8,090 nt of DNA from Methylotenera_A sp031417915 (GCA_031417915.1 JANOWN010000024.1:1-8090), one strand, 5' to 3'. Positions 1-6,349 are shown, counted from the first letter of the stretch. Translations and numbers: made by a program. The notes: generated by a model not told the origin, from the sequence alone.

Positions 1-134
1 GCAAGCGTTCAAGATGACAACATTAAGGTAAAAGAAGAATTATTTTTTTATAAAAACATGTTGGGCAGAAGGTCAAAGTAGTTCTGTTTGAAGGTGGTGC
101 CGGTTATAATATGAGGAAAAGCAATGTTTTTTAA
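1..134 (+). pseudogene. 3' end of an upstream CDS, apparently frameshifted
   Basis: Frame 1 is open from the window edge to TAG at 79-81 and reads as a charged, coiled-coil-like stretch ending KEELFFYKNMLGRRSK. A second frame, read from about position 66, gives QKVKVVLFEGGAGYNMRKSNVF and stops with TAA at 132-134, overlapping the bactofilin start by 11 nt, a typical coupled-gene overlap. One extra base near GGGCAG (63-68) would join them into a continuous C-terminus, so a 1-nt deletion, a sequencing error or a larger out-of-frame deletion would explain the arrangement. From memory, a membrane-anchored coiled-coil protein (DUF6776 type) often lies upstream of bactofilin-erpA in betaproteobacteria, and the KEELFFYKN segment is reminiscent of it. 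The identity is not established. If the frame-1 stop is genuine, the gene simply ends at 81. Confidence 0.4.
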
Positions 135-507
135 AAAAGCCAATAAAATAGATAACCGTATCGATACTTTAGTAGGCGCCGATACGCGCATTGAAGGTGA
201 TTTAAGTTTTAGCGGCGGCTTGCGTGTTGATGGCGCCATTCGTGGCGACGTGGCTGAGCAAAATGGCAACCCGAGCACCTTAATATTAAGCGAGCACGGC
301 CGAATAGAAGGCGCAGTCACCGCCGCAAAAGTTGTTCTCAATGGCAAAGTGGTCGGCACGGTTAAATCTAGCCATTTTATCGAGCTGCAAACCAAAGCGC
401 GCATTACTGGCGATTTACATTACAAATCACTCGAGATGCATACAGGCGCGGTGATAGAAGGTAAGCTAGTGTATATGGGCGATAATATACAAGAAGAACC
501 GCAATAG
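124..507 (+). CDS. bactofilin family cytoskeletal protein
   Basis: This encodes a 127-aa bactofilin (the CcmA/BacA type, formerly DUF583), a protein that polymerises without nucleotide into filaments and helps position cell-wall enzymes. The core, roughly residues 15-115, is a repetitive right-handed beta-helix: short turns with regularly spaced glycines and hydrophobic residues such as TRIEGDLSF, GLRVDGAIRGDV, GRIEGAV, VVLNGKVVGTV, ARITGDL and GAVIEGKL. The N-terminal MFFKKA matches the short hydrophobic-basic membrane-targeting sequence known in many bactofilins, and the C-terminal tail is short and acidic. Length is normal. The ATG is supported by AGGA at 114-117, 6 nt upstream. The upstream frame overlaps the start, suggesting coupling. 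It shares the locus with an M23 endopeptidase about 4.5 kb away; bactofilins in other bacteria work with M23 enzymes, but a direct link here is inference. Confidence 0.93.
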   Translation: MFFKKANKIDNRIDTLVGADTRIEGDLSFSGGLRVDGAIRGDVAEQNGNPSTLILSEHGRIEGAVTAAKVVLNGKVVGTVKSSHFIELQTKARITGDLHYKSLEMHTGAVIEGKLVYMGDNIQEEPQ

Positions 508-597
508 CTTGGCGATGTTAAACTTGTATTGTTGAACATTAACCCCATCTTATAGTCAGATATTTAGTTAGTTTTAAAGAAGTTTAAGGAGTCAAAC

Positions 598-978
598 ATG
601 AATACAGTTGCCGATGTCTCAAAAGATAGTTTGCCTGATGTAGAAATGCCAACCCCGCTTATCTTTACTGATAACGCGGCCAAAAAAGTGAAAGAGCTGA
701 TTGATGAAGAAGGCTCACCAGACCTTAAACTGCGCGTATTCGTTAGCGGTGGCGGTTGCTCTGGCTTTCAATACGGCTTTACCTTTGAAGAAGAAGTGAA
801 CGATGATGACACGCAAGTGATGAAAGATACTGTGACTTTGTTAATCGACCCGATGAGCTTGCAATATTTAATGGGCGCAGAGATTGATTACCAAGACAAC
901 CTACAAGGCTCACAATTTGTGATTCGCAACCCGCAAGCGCAAAGCACTTGTGGTTGTGGCAGCTCATTCTCAGTTTAA
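598..978 (+). CDS. erpA: iron-sulfur cluster insertion protein ErpA
   Basis: This encodes a 126-aa A-type Fe-S carrier that receives clusters from the Isc machinery and delivers them to target apoproteins in the cytoplasm. The three conserved cluster ligands are present: Cys54 in SGGGCSGFQYGF, and Cys118 and Cys120 in the C-terminal STCGCGSSF. The body (about 20-126) is collinear with the HesB/IscA fold, and the wording around the ligands fits ErpA better than IscA. About 18 N-terminal residues form a variable extension; E. coli ErpA is 114 aa. The start has an excellent Shine-Dalgarno, AAGGAG at 586-591, 6 nt from the ATG. The 90-bp gap after bactofilin contains TATAGT (551-556), a possible -10 with only a poor -35 (529-534), so an own promoter is possible but weak. 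A strong terminator follows, closing the unit. Confident. Confidence 0.96.
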   Translation: MNTVADVSKDSLPDVEMPTPLIFTDNAAKKVKELIDEEGSPDLKLRVFVSGGGCSGFQYGFTFEEEVNDDDTQVMKDTVTLLIDPMSLQYLMGAEIDYQDNLQGSQFVIRNPQAQSTCGCGSSFSV

Positions 979-992
979 CTGATTGATGCGTG

Positions 993-1023
993 AAAAAAGC
1001 CAAGCATTTGCTTGGCTTTTTTT
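993..1023 (+). terminator. intrinsic terminator after erpA
   Basis: A 13-bp perfect stem (993-1005 with 1010-1022) whose core is GCCAAGC/GCTTGGC closes an ATTT loop and runs directly into a T tract at 1017-1023. It lies 15 nt after the erpA stop. The A-run on the left arm makes a T-run on the other strand as well, so it could stop transcription in both directions. Confidence 0.93.
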
Positions 1024-1061
1024 GTTGTAAACTACTTAATTTTAATGCCGAGAGAAAATGT

Positions 1062-1100
1062 ATGCTCTGCGAGCCTTATGGATATTGGCTTGCAGGGCAT
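1062..1100 (+). repeat. 14-bp imperfect hairpin element upstream of the lipoprotein gene
   Basis: ATGCTCTGCGAGCC (1062-1075) pairs with GGCTTGCAGGGCAT (1087-1100) over all 14 positions if two G-U pairs are allowed, leaving an 11-nt loop. It sits in the 112-bp gap between the erpA terminator and the SGNH lipoprotein gene. No T tract follows, so it is not an intrinsic terminator. Its reverse complement resembles 1776-1810 on the far side of the same gene, sharing a perfect CAATATCCAT core. It could be a dispersed palindromic repeat or an mRNA leader structure. Confidence 0.6.
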
Positions 1101-1135
1101 CGATTTTAATCACAAACAAATATTAAATAACGATT

Positions 1136-1768
1136 ATGAAAAAACTCATTTTAATTTTCTTGTTTCTGCTAGCCAGTTGCGGTGAAGATAAACCAAAATT
1201 TGTAGCAATTCCGCAAGGCGCAACCGTGCTTATTTTGGGCGATAGTTTAAGCTATGGGACGGGTGCAAATCTTGGGGCTAATGAAGGCGAAGATTACCCA
1301 ACATTGCTTGCCAAAAGCACGGGCTGGAACATCATCAACGAAGGTATTCCTGGCGACACCTCAGAGGGCGGCTTACAGCGCCTGCCAGCCTTGTTAGAAG
1401 CGCATCAGCCAAAATTGCTGATAGTAGAACTCGGCGGCAACGATTTGCTACGCCAAGCACCACAAGCGGAGATTGTGCATAATCTTAAAACCATTTTATC
1501 CATGGCTAAAACGCAAGGCATTGCCAGTGTTTTGGTGGCAATCCCCGAGATTAGCCCGTTAAAAGCCGCCGTGGGCAATCTTTCCGATCATCCTTTGTAT
1601 GAAAATATTGCCAAAGAAACCGCCACGCCATTGATTGCGGATATGTTTTCAGAGGTGCTTTCAGATAGAGATTTGAAATCGGATCAAATTCACGCCAACG
1701 CGCAAGGTTACCGCGTGATAAGCGACAAATTGTATGTGAAATTGCAAGAATTAGGCTTTGTGAATTGA
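1136..1768 (+). CDS. tesA: TesA-like SGNH/GDSL hydrolase lipoprotein (arylesterase)
   Basis: This encodes a 210-aa esterase/thioesterase/lysophospholipase-type enzyme of the SGNH family. All catalytic blocks are visible: GDSLSYG with nucleophile Ser37 (block I), GIPGDTSEGG (block II), GGND with Asn102 (block III) and DQIHANAQGY with Asp183 and His186 (block V). The wording matches the TesA/arylesterase subfamily, which hydrolyses aryl and short acyl esters and acyl-CoAs in vitro; the natural substrate is unknown. The N-terminus is a lipoprotein signal: basic MKK, a hydrophobic stretch, then lipobox LASC with Cys15 as the lipidated residue. It is therefore predicted to be membrane-anchored, whereas classical TesA is soluble and periplasmic. 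The ATG fits the signal peptide, but no good Shine-Dalgarno precedes it. No convincing promoter is seen. It is monocistronic, between the erpA terminator and a convergent gene, with related repeats on both sides. The symbol denotes the subfamily, not proven orthology. Confidence 0.9.
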   Translation: MKKLILIFLFLLASCGEDKPKFVAIPQGATVLILGDSLSYGTGANLGANEGEDYPTLLAKSTGWNIINEGIPGDTSEGGLQRLPALLEAHQPKLLIVELGGNDLLRQAPQAEIVHNLKTILSMAKTQGIASVLVAIPEISPLKAAVGNLSDHPLYENIAKETATPLIADMFSEVLSDRDLKSDQIHANAQGYRVISDKLYVKLQELGFVN

Positions 1769-1775
1769 TTTAAAC

Positions 1776-1810
1776 ATGCTCTGGGAGGCAATATCCATGC
1801 GGTTTGTAGG
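1776..1810 (-). repeat. diverged inverted copy of the 1062-1100 element
   Basis: Read on the plus strand, this stretch matches the reverse complement of 1062-1100 at about 25 of 35 positions, with a perfect shared CAATATCCAT at 1789-1798. It begins 8 nt after the stop of the lipoprotein gene. The weaker similarity TGATTTAAA at 1766-1774 may extend it to the stop codon. Its own stem is mostly degraded. The homology is suggestive rather than secure at this length. Confidence 0.4.
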
Positions 1811-1884
1811 TTGGCGGTGAGTGAAACGAACCCCAACAAAGTGAGAAGTGTTGGGGTTCATAAAACCAATTTACCCCAACCTAC
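1806..1884. repeat. four-arm REP-like palindromic repeat between convergent genes
   Basis: Four arms alternate in orientation: GTTGGCGGT (1810-1818), ACCCCAAC (1830-1837), GTTGGGGT (1850-1857) and ACCCCAAC (1873-1880). Arms 2 and 3 extend to a perfect 11-bp stem (1828-1838 with 1849-1859). The outermost GTAGGTTGG (1806-1814) and CCAACCTAC (1876-1884) close the whole element. Neighbouring arms can form mutually exclusive hairpins. The sequence resembles, from memory, dispersed GTAGGTTGGG...CCCAAC palindromic repeats common in proteobacterial genomes. It lies where the lipoprotein and CDF genes converge, so it may limit read-through, although no T tract follows. Its right end supplies the last codons of the CDF gene. 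Confidence 0.75.
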
Positions 1885-2509
1885 CAGCTAATTTAACTTG
1901 TTTTAGTTCTAGAAGTGCCTGTCTTGAAACCTGTATCGATGCAGACAAGCCAAGCCCTGCCATTATTAGTGCAACTAGTAAGTCGGGCCAAGCTCTGCCA
2001 CTACCAAACACACCAACGGCGGCAAGTATGACTGCCAAATTGCCAATAGCGTCATTACGGCTACACAACCAGACAGAACGCATATTGGCGTCCCCTTCAC
2101 GGTAAGCATATAACATGAGTGCGACGCTTACATTGGCGACTAGTGCAAGCATGCCTATTAAGCCCATCGTATAAGGTTCTGGTACTTTGCCGTGTATAAA
2201 AGACCATATCGCACTCGCTAAAACAATCAAACCGAATAGACCCATTGTGATGCCTTTAAATAGGGCTGCACGAGCACGCCACATTAAACTCATCGATAAA
2301 ACGAGCAATGAGATTGCGTAATTCATGGCATCACCAAAAAAGTCGATTGCATCTGCCATTAAAGAGACCGAGCTAGCATTAAAACCGCCCACTACTTCAA
2401 CAATAAACATAGCAGCATTTATAGCTAATGCAACCCAAAGTATTTTTCGATATCTTGGTGTAATAAGCGTATTGCTATTACAACCACTGTCGCAACAATC
2501 TTTTGCCAT
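1871..2509 (-). CDS. short cation diffusion facilitator (CDF) family protein
   Basis: This encodes a 212-aa inner-membrane protein of the CDF family, which exports divalent metals such as Zn, Co, Cd or Fe in exchange for protons. About six hydrophobic segments lie between residues 23 and 195. The second carries DAIDFFGDAMNY, giving an Asp56-xxx-Asp60 pair where CDF proteins bind metal. The fifth has WLCSRNDAIGN, so Asp153 pairs with Cys149 or Ser150 rather than the usual His or Asp. The N-terminus has a Cys-rich CCDSGC (Cys5, Cys6, Cys10), a possible metal-capture site. The protein ends right after the membrane domain and lacks the roughly 80-residue cytoplasmic domain of classical CDF dimers. 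The last residues, GRLG, are encoded by the palindromic repeat. The start ATG follows the gltA stop by 37 nt with no clear Shine-Dalgarno, so it may be read from gltA transcripts. Substrate is not predictable. Confidence 0.83.
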   Translation of the reverse strand: MAKDCCDSGCNSNTLITPRYRKILWVALAINAAMFIVEVVGGFNASSVSLMADAIDFFGDAMNYAISLLVLSMSLMWRARAALFKGITMGLFGLIVLASAIWSFIHGKVPEPYTMGLIGMLALVANVSVALMLYAYREGDANMRSVWLCSRNDAIGNLAVILAAVGVFGSGRAWPDLLVALIMAGLGLSASIQVSRQALLELKQVKLAGRLG

Positions 2510-2546
2510 TATTTAAATGTCTTAATTTAAGAAATTAGTGAGCAAG

Positions 2547-3842
2547 TTATCTGCTTTCTATCGGCACAAACTCACGCCTTGCTTCACCCGTATAAAGTTG
2601 TCTTGGGCGGCCGATTTTGTGTTCCGGGTCGGCGTTCATTTCGCTCCATTGCGCTATCCAGCCAGCGGTGCGGGCAAGGGCGAAGATGGCGGTAAACATA
2701 CTATTTGGTATGCCCATGGCGCGCATGACGATACCGCTGTAAAAATCGACATTTGGGTAGAGTTTTTTGCTCACAAAATAGTCATCTTCTAGTGCAATTT
2801 GCTCTAATTTTAAGGCAAGTTTAAACATCGGGTCGTCGTGCAAGCCAAGCTCATCCAGCACTTCGTAACAGGTTTTTTGCATAATCGCCGCACGTGGATC
2901 CATGCTGCGGTAAACGCGATGCCCAAAACCCATCAGGCGGAAACTATCGCTTTTATCTTTAGCGCGTTTAATAAATTCGTCTATGCGCGACACATCGCCA
3001 ATTTCTTCTAACATGGTGAGTGTGGCTTCGTTGGCGCCGCCGTGCGCAGGCCCCCAAAGCGAGGCAATACCCGCCGCAATGCTGGCAAACGGGTTAGCGC
3101 CGCTAGAGCCTACTAGCCTCACCGTGGAAGTTGAGGCGTTTTGTTCATGGTCGGCATGTAGAATTAAAATCTTCTCGAAAGCCCTTGCCAATACTGGGTT
3201 TGGCGTGTATTCCTCGCACGGCGTGGCAAACATCATGTGCATGAAGTTCTCGGCATAATTTAGCTTGTTTTGCGGTTGCATAAACGGCTGGCCAAGATTG
3301 TATTTGTAGCTCCAAGCCGCAATGGTAGGAATTTTTGCCAGCAAACGATGCGCAGAAATGGCGCGATGTTGCGGGTTATACACATCCATGGCGTCAAAAT
3401 AGAACGCAGACATGCTGCCAACCACGCCAATCATTACCGCCATGGGGTGCGCATCGCGCCGAAAGCCGCGGAATATATTGCTAAGCTGATCGTGCAACAT
3501 GGTGTGGCTGTTGATGATGCCAGTGAATTCGGCGCTTTGTGCGGCATTTGGTAGCTCGCCATGCATCAATAAATAAGAGACTTCTAAATAATTACAATGC
3601 TCGGCAAGTTGTTCAATCGGGTAGCCGCGATATAGCAATTGGCCTTTTTCGCCATCAATATACGTGATGTTCGATTGGCAGGCGGCAGTGGCCATAAAGC
3701 CTGGATCGTAAGTAAATACGCCATGTTTGCCCAAGCTGCGAATATCGATAACATCGTTACCCAGCGTGCCAGAAAGCACGGGCAACTCGATGGGTTTGGC
3801 ATCGTTATTGAAAGTAATGGTTGCTTTAGTTGGTTTAGACAT
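2547..3842 (-). CDS. gltA: citrate synthase, type II (hexameric)
   Basis: This encodes a 431-aa citrate synthase that condenses oxaloacetate and acetyl-CoA to citrate, the entry step of the TCA cycle, in the cytoplasm. Catalytic residues are visible: His267 in WGPAHGGANE, His308 in MGFGHRVYRS and Asp366 in YPNVDFYSG, plus the substrate-binding His232 in LHADHEQNAS. The N-terminal domain of about 50 residues and Cys209 in ATPCEEY (the position of the NADH-site cysteine of the E. coli enzyme) place it in the hexameric, NADH-sensitive type II group. Length is normal and nothing is missing. The ATG is preceded by only a weak purine run (AGAAG). It lies 81 nt after anmK and 37 nt before the CDF gene on the same strand. 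Many betaproteobacteria keep gltA next to the succinate dehydrogenase genes; here it stands alone among cell-wall genes. Confident. Confidence 0.97.
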   Translation of the reverse strand: MSKPTKATITFNNDAKPIELPVLSGTLGNDVIDIRSLGKHGVFTYDPGFMATAACQSNITYIDGEKGQLLYRGYPIEQLAEHCNYLEVSYLLMHGELPNAAQSAEFTGIINSHTMLHDQLSNIFRGFRRDAHPMAVMIGVVGSMSAFYFDAMDVYNPQHRAISAHRLLAKIPTIAAWSYKYNLGQPFMQPQNKLNYAENFMHMMFATPCEEYTPNPVLARAFEKILILHADHEQNASTSTVRLVGSSGANPFASIAAGIASLWGPAHGGANEATLTMLEEIGDVSRIDEFIKRAKDKSDSFRLMGFGHRVYRSMDPRAAIMQKTCYEVLDELGLHDDPMFKLALKLEQIALEDDYFVSKKLYPNVDFYSGIVMRAMGIPNSMFTAIFALARTAGWIAQWSEMNADPEHKIGRPRQLYTGEARREFVPIESR

Positions 3843-3868
3843 GATAATTCTTCTAATCGTTTTTTATT

Positions 3869-3874
3869 ATTATA
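3869..3874 (-). promoter_or_regulatory. possible -10 element for gltA
   Basis: On the minus strand a perfect TATAAT occurs 26 nt before the gltA ATG, in the 81-bp gap after anmK. No consensus -35 is found at 16-18 bp. A separate gltA promoter is plausible, because the gap is much longer than the 2 bp between mepM and anmK, but it remains weakly supported. Confidence 0.35.
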
Positions 3875-3923
3875 CGCAATGATGCTAAAACTTGCTTATG
3901 CGGGGCTTTTTATTTGGGGCGAT

Positions 3924-5036
3924 TTACCTAGGGTAAACGGCACCTAAAACACGCAAACCCTTAGCGCCAGTGACGGCGGGCAAATTGCTGGGCTTATTGT
4001 CTAGCGTTTGTTTCGCCAACCAAGCAAAGGCAACGGCTTCTACCCAATCGACGTCTATAGCTAAATCTTTTGTCGAGCGCACTGGGGCTGCATTCAGCAT
4101 GGTTTGCAGGCTATTGACCAATAATTTATTGTGCGCGCCGCCGCCGCATAAATACACTTCATCCACGTCGCCACATTTGTTAAGCGCATCAACAATGCTT
4201 TGCGCGGTGAGCGCGGTGAGCGTGCGCGCGACATCTTGAGGACGTAAATGTGGGTAAAGTTGATGCTGTTTTAGCCAATCGTCGTTAAATAAATCGCGGC
4301 CAGTGCTTTTGGGCGGCGGCAGCGTAAAATAAGGCTCGGCGAGCATGTTTGAAAGCAAGCTATCAATCACCACGCCGCTGGCAGCCCAGTCGCCATTTGC
4401 ATCGTAATCTTTGCCAAGTTTTAATTTAGCCCAACTATCCAACAGCATATTTCCAGGGCCGGAATCAAAACCCAAAACTTCGCCACTTTTTGCAAGATAA
4501 GTAATATTGGCGATGCCGCCGATGTTCACAATTGCACGGTTTTTGTTTGCACTGCCAAATACGGCTTGATGAAACGCGGGTACCAATGGCGCGCCTTGGC
4601 CGCCCGCGGCGATGTCGCGACTGCGAAAATCTGAAACGACCGTAATATTAGTCAGCTCTGCCAACAAAGCCGTGTTGCCAATTTGCAGTGTAAAGCCAAG
4701 TTCTGGCCTGTGTCGAATAGTTTGGCCGTGGCAGCCAATGGCGCTGATGTCAGCCGCCTTTACTTTGGCTTTTTTAAGCAATTCATTTGTAGCTTCTGCA
4801 TATAAATTGGCAAGGCTGCAGCCCAATATCGATGCGGCTTCCAGCTCATTGTTTTGCGGTTTATGTAAGGCTAATAATTGCGATTTAATTTCTGCTGGGT
4901 ACGGCAAAAAGTGCGTATCTTGTAGCGTGCATTTTTCATTTTCAAACGCGCTTTGTTCAAAGCTACAAAGCGCCACGTCGACGCCATCTAAACTGGTGCC
5001 AGACATAATGCCGATAAATAATTGTGCTTTAGCCAT
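3924..5036 (-). CDS. anmK: anhydro-N-acetylmuramic acid kinase
   Basis: This encodes a 370-aa sugar kinase of the ASKHA fold, close to the E. coli length. AnmK hydrolyses the anhydro ring of 1,6-anhydro-MurNAc and phosphorylates it with ATP, giving MurNAc-6-phosphate for peptidoglycan recycling in the cytoplasm. Visible motifs are IGIMSGTSLDGVDVAL (residues 8-23, phosphate binding), GCHGQTIRH (101-109), DFRSRDIAAGGQGAPL (136-151), NIGGIANITYL (171-181), GFDSGPGNMLLD (189-200, with Asp191 at the position of the catalytic aspartate) and VYLCGGGAHN near the C-terminus. The ATG lies only 2 bp after the stop of the upstream M23 peptidase gene and has no Shine-Dalgarno of its own, so translation is probably coupled to that gene. 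Pairing a wall-cutting enzyme with a recycling kinase makes functional sense. Confident. Confidence 0.97.
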   Translation of the reverse strand: MAKAQLFIGIMSGTSLDGVDVALCSFEQSAFENEKCTLQDTHFLPYPAEIKSQLLALHKPQNNELEAASILGCSLANLYAEATNELLKKAKVKAADISAIGCHGQTIRHRPELGFTLQIGNTALLAELTNITVVSDFRSRDIAAGGQGAPLVPAFHQAVFGSANKNRAIVNIGGIANITYLAKSGEVLGFDSGPGNMLLDSWAKLKLGKDYDANGDWAASGVVIDSLLSNMLAEPYFTLPPPKSTGRDLFNDDWLKQHQLYPHLRPQDVARTLTALTAQSIVDALNKCGDVDEVYLCGGGAHNKLLVNSLQTMLNAAPVRSTKDLAIDVDWVEAVAFAWLAKQTLDNKPSNLPAVTGAKGLRVLGAVYPR

Positions 5037-5038
5037 GG

Positions 5039-6349
5039 TTAATCGCGCGTGGCCATTTGACTGCGGTTTAGCATTTCAATTTGCGCCATATAATCTAAAC
5101 GTAGTGCGTTAAACACTGACCGATCTCTTTCGTCAATCGGTACGCTGGTTGGCAAAACTACTTTTAGCGGATCTTTATGTACTTTTCCCACTAAAAATTC
5201 GTAATGCAAATGCGGGCCAGTCGCCAAACCTGTCATGCCAACATAGCCAATAATATCGCTTTGCGCCACTTTTAAACCTTTGCGTAAACCCTTGGCAAAA
5301 GCCGATAAATGGCCGTACACAGTGCTAAAGCCATTTTTATGTTTAAGTACAATCACGTTGCCATAGCCACCTTTTTTACCCACAAAATCGACCACACCTT
5401 CGCCAGAAGCCTTTACTCGCGTGCCTGTTGGCGCAGCAAAATCCACGCCTTGGTGCGCGCGCATGCGTTTTAAAATAGGGTGAAAACGCCCATTGCTGAA
5501 GGTTGAACTGATGCGGCTAAACTCAACGGGTGAGCGCAAAAACGATTTATGTAAAGCTTTGCCTTCGGCCGTGTAATAAGCAAATTTACCTTCAGCGCCG
5601 CCAAAACGCACTGCTTGGTACACTTTGCCTTTATTAGTGAACTCAACAGCTAATACGTTGCCTGTTTTAATCAGTTCGCCCGCATTGTAATAGGCTTCGT
5701 AAATCACGTTAAATTTGTCGTCTGGCCATAAGTCTTCGTTAAAATCAATTTCGCCAGAAAAAATCTCGGCAAGCTGCAAAGCAATTTGGTCGGGAATTCC
5801 CGCAGCATCAGTCGCGCCGAATAAGGAATTAACGATGGTGACCGATTTTAAAACACGACGAATATTTAAGCTGAGTTTTTGCGTGGAAACCGCATAGCTA
5901 TTGGGCGTGAGTGTGGCAGTTAAAATAGTTTCGTTATCAATTTCATACTCAAGCTGCTGCAATTTACCTGCAAAATTGGTTTTAGTTTTAAGTGTATGAC
6001 CAGGCACAAGCTGCCTGTTGACAGCGTCCGCTCTAGGGTCTGTCATTAAAACTTTCATTGCATTTTCATCTTGAATATTCAAGCGTTTAAATAGGTTGCT
6101 AAGAGTGTCGTTTTGCTGAATTTGGTCAATCTGCCAAAACTCAGCATGGTTATTTAAAGAAGTAACCGCATTAGGCAAAGTGATTTGCTGAACGACAGAT
6201 TTTGTTTTTAAGTGGCGCGATTCTTGTGTGGCGCTTGGATTAAATGCTGCGACCACGCCAAAAACAGGCACGCCAAAAACAAACATAAGTAAAGCAACTA
6301 ACAACCAGAGAAATTTGTTTTGCGTTAAAATAGAAAGTCTAGATTTCAT
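5039..6349 (-). CDS. mepM: M23 family murein DD-endopeptidase, MepM-like
   Basis: This encodes a 436-aa membrane-anchored peptidoglycan hydrolase. Residues 13-36 form one hydrophobic segment after a basic start, serving as signal anchor. Residues about 70-150 resemble the LysM-like/OapA domain of MepM (IDQIQQNDTLSNLFKRL). A middle domain follows at about 160-280. The C-terminal M23 (lysostaphin-type) domain spans about 285-400 with all zinc and catalytic residues: His299 and Asp303 in HQGVDF, His347 in VYGHLS, and His380 and His382 in GPHLHYEF. It should therefore be active, cutting D-Ala-mDAP cross-links in the periplasm; E. coli MepM is 440 aa with the same layout. It is the first gene of a minus-strand unit with anmK 2 bp downstream. 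No strong Shine-Dalgarno precedes the ATG. A promoter with TATAAT is predicted about 90 nt upstream. The family is certain; orthology to mepM is likely. Confidence 0.93.
   Translation of the reverse strand: MKSRLSILTQNKFLWLLVALLMFVFGVPVFGVVAAFNPSATQESRHLKTKSVVQQITLPNAVTSLNNHAEFWQIDQIQQNDTLSNLFKRLNIQDENAMKVLMTDPRADAVNRQLVPGHTLKTKTNFAGKLQQLEYEIDNETILTATLTPNSYAVSTQKLSLNIRRVLKSVTIVNSLFGATDAAGIPDQIALQLAEIFSGEIDFNEDLWPDDKFNVIYEAYYNAGELIKTGNVLAVEFTNKGKVYQAVRFGGAEGKFAYYTAEGKALHKSFLRSPVEFSRISSTFSNGRFHPILKRMRAHQGVDFAAPTGTRVKASGEGVVDFVGKKGGYGNVIVLKHKNGFSTVYGHLSAFAKGLRKGLKVAQSDIIGYVGMTGLATGPHLHYEFLVGKVHKDPLKVVLPTSVPIDERDRSVFNALRLDYMAQIEMLNRSQMATRD

Noticed and set aside
105..110. TATAAT just before the bactofilin ATG as a promoter
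   Set aside because: No acceptable -35 at 16-18 bp, and it would place the transcript start inside the Shine-Dalgarno; the bases also fit as codons of the overlapping upstream frame.
1058..1126. 22-codon upstream ORF overlapping the leader hairpin
   Set aside because: It is in frame with the lipoprotein gene but stops 9 nt before it; length is within chance and the ribosome site is poor, so it is not called as a leader peptide.
1848..2105. Plus-strand open frame of 85 codons
   Set aside because: Antisense shadow of the CDF gene and the repeat; the protein is unlike any family and the opposite strand encodes a recognisable membrane protein.
2510..2546. Small AT palindromes (ATTTAAAT and CTTAATTTAAG) between gltA and the CDF gene as a metal-regulator operator or terminator
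   Set aside because: Too short and AT-rich to distinguish from chance, no GC stem or T tract, and no regulator gene adjacent.
3875..3923. Terminator between anmK and gltA
   Set aside because: The GC-rich GCGGGGC followed by T-rich sequence has no complementary left arm on either strand, so no hairpin can form.
4612..5112. Plus-strand open frame of 166 codons
   Set aside because: Antisense shadow across anmK and the end of mepM, both of which are strongly recognised on the minus strand.
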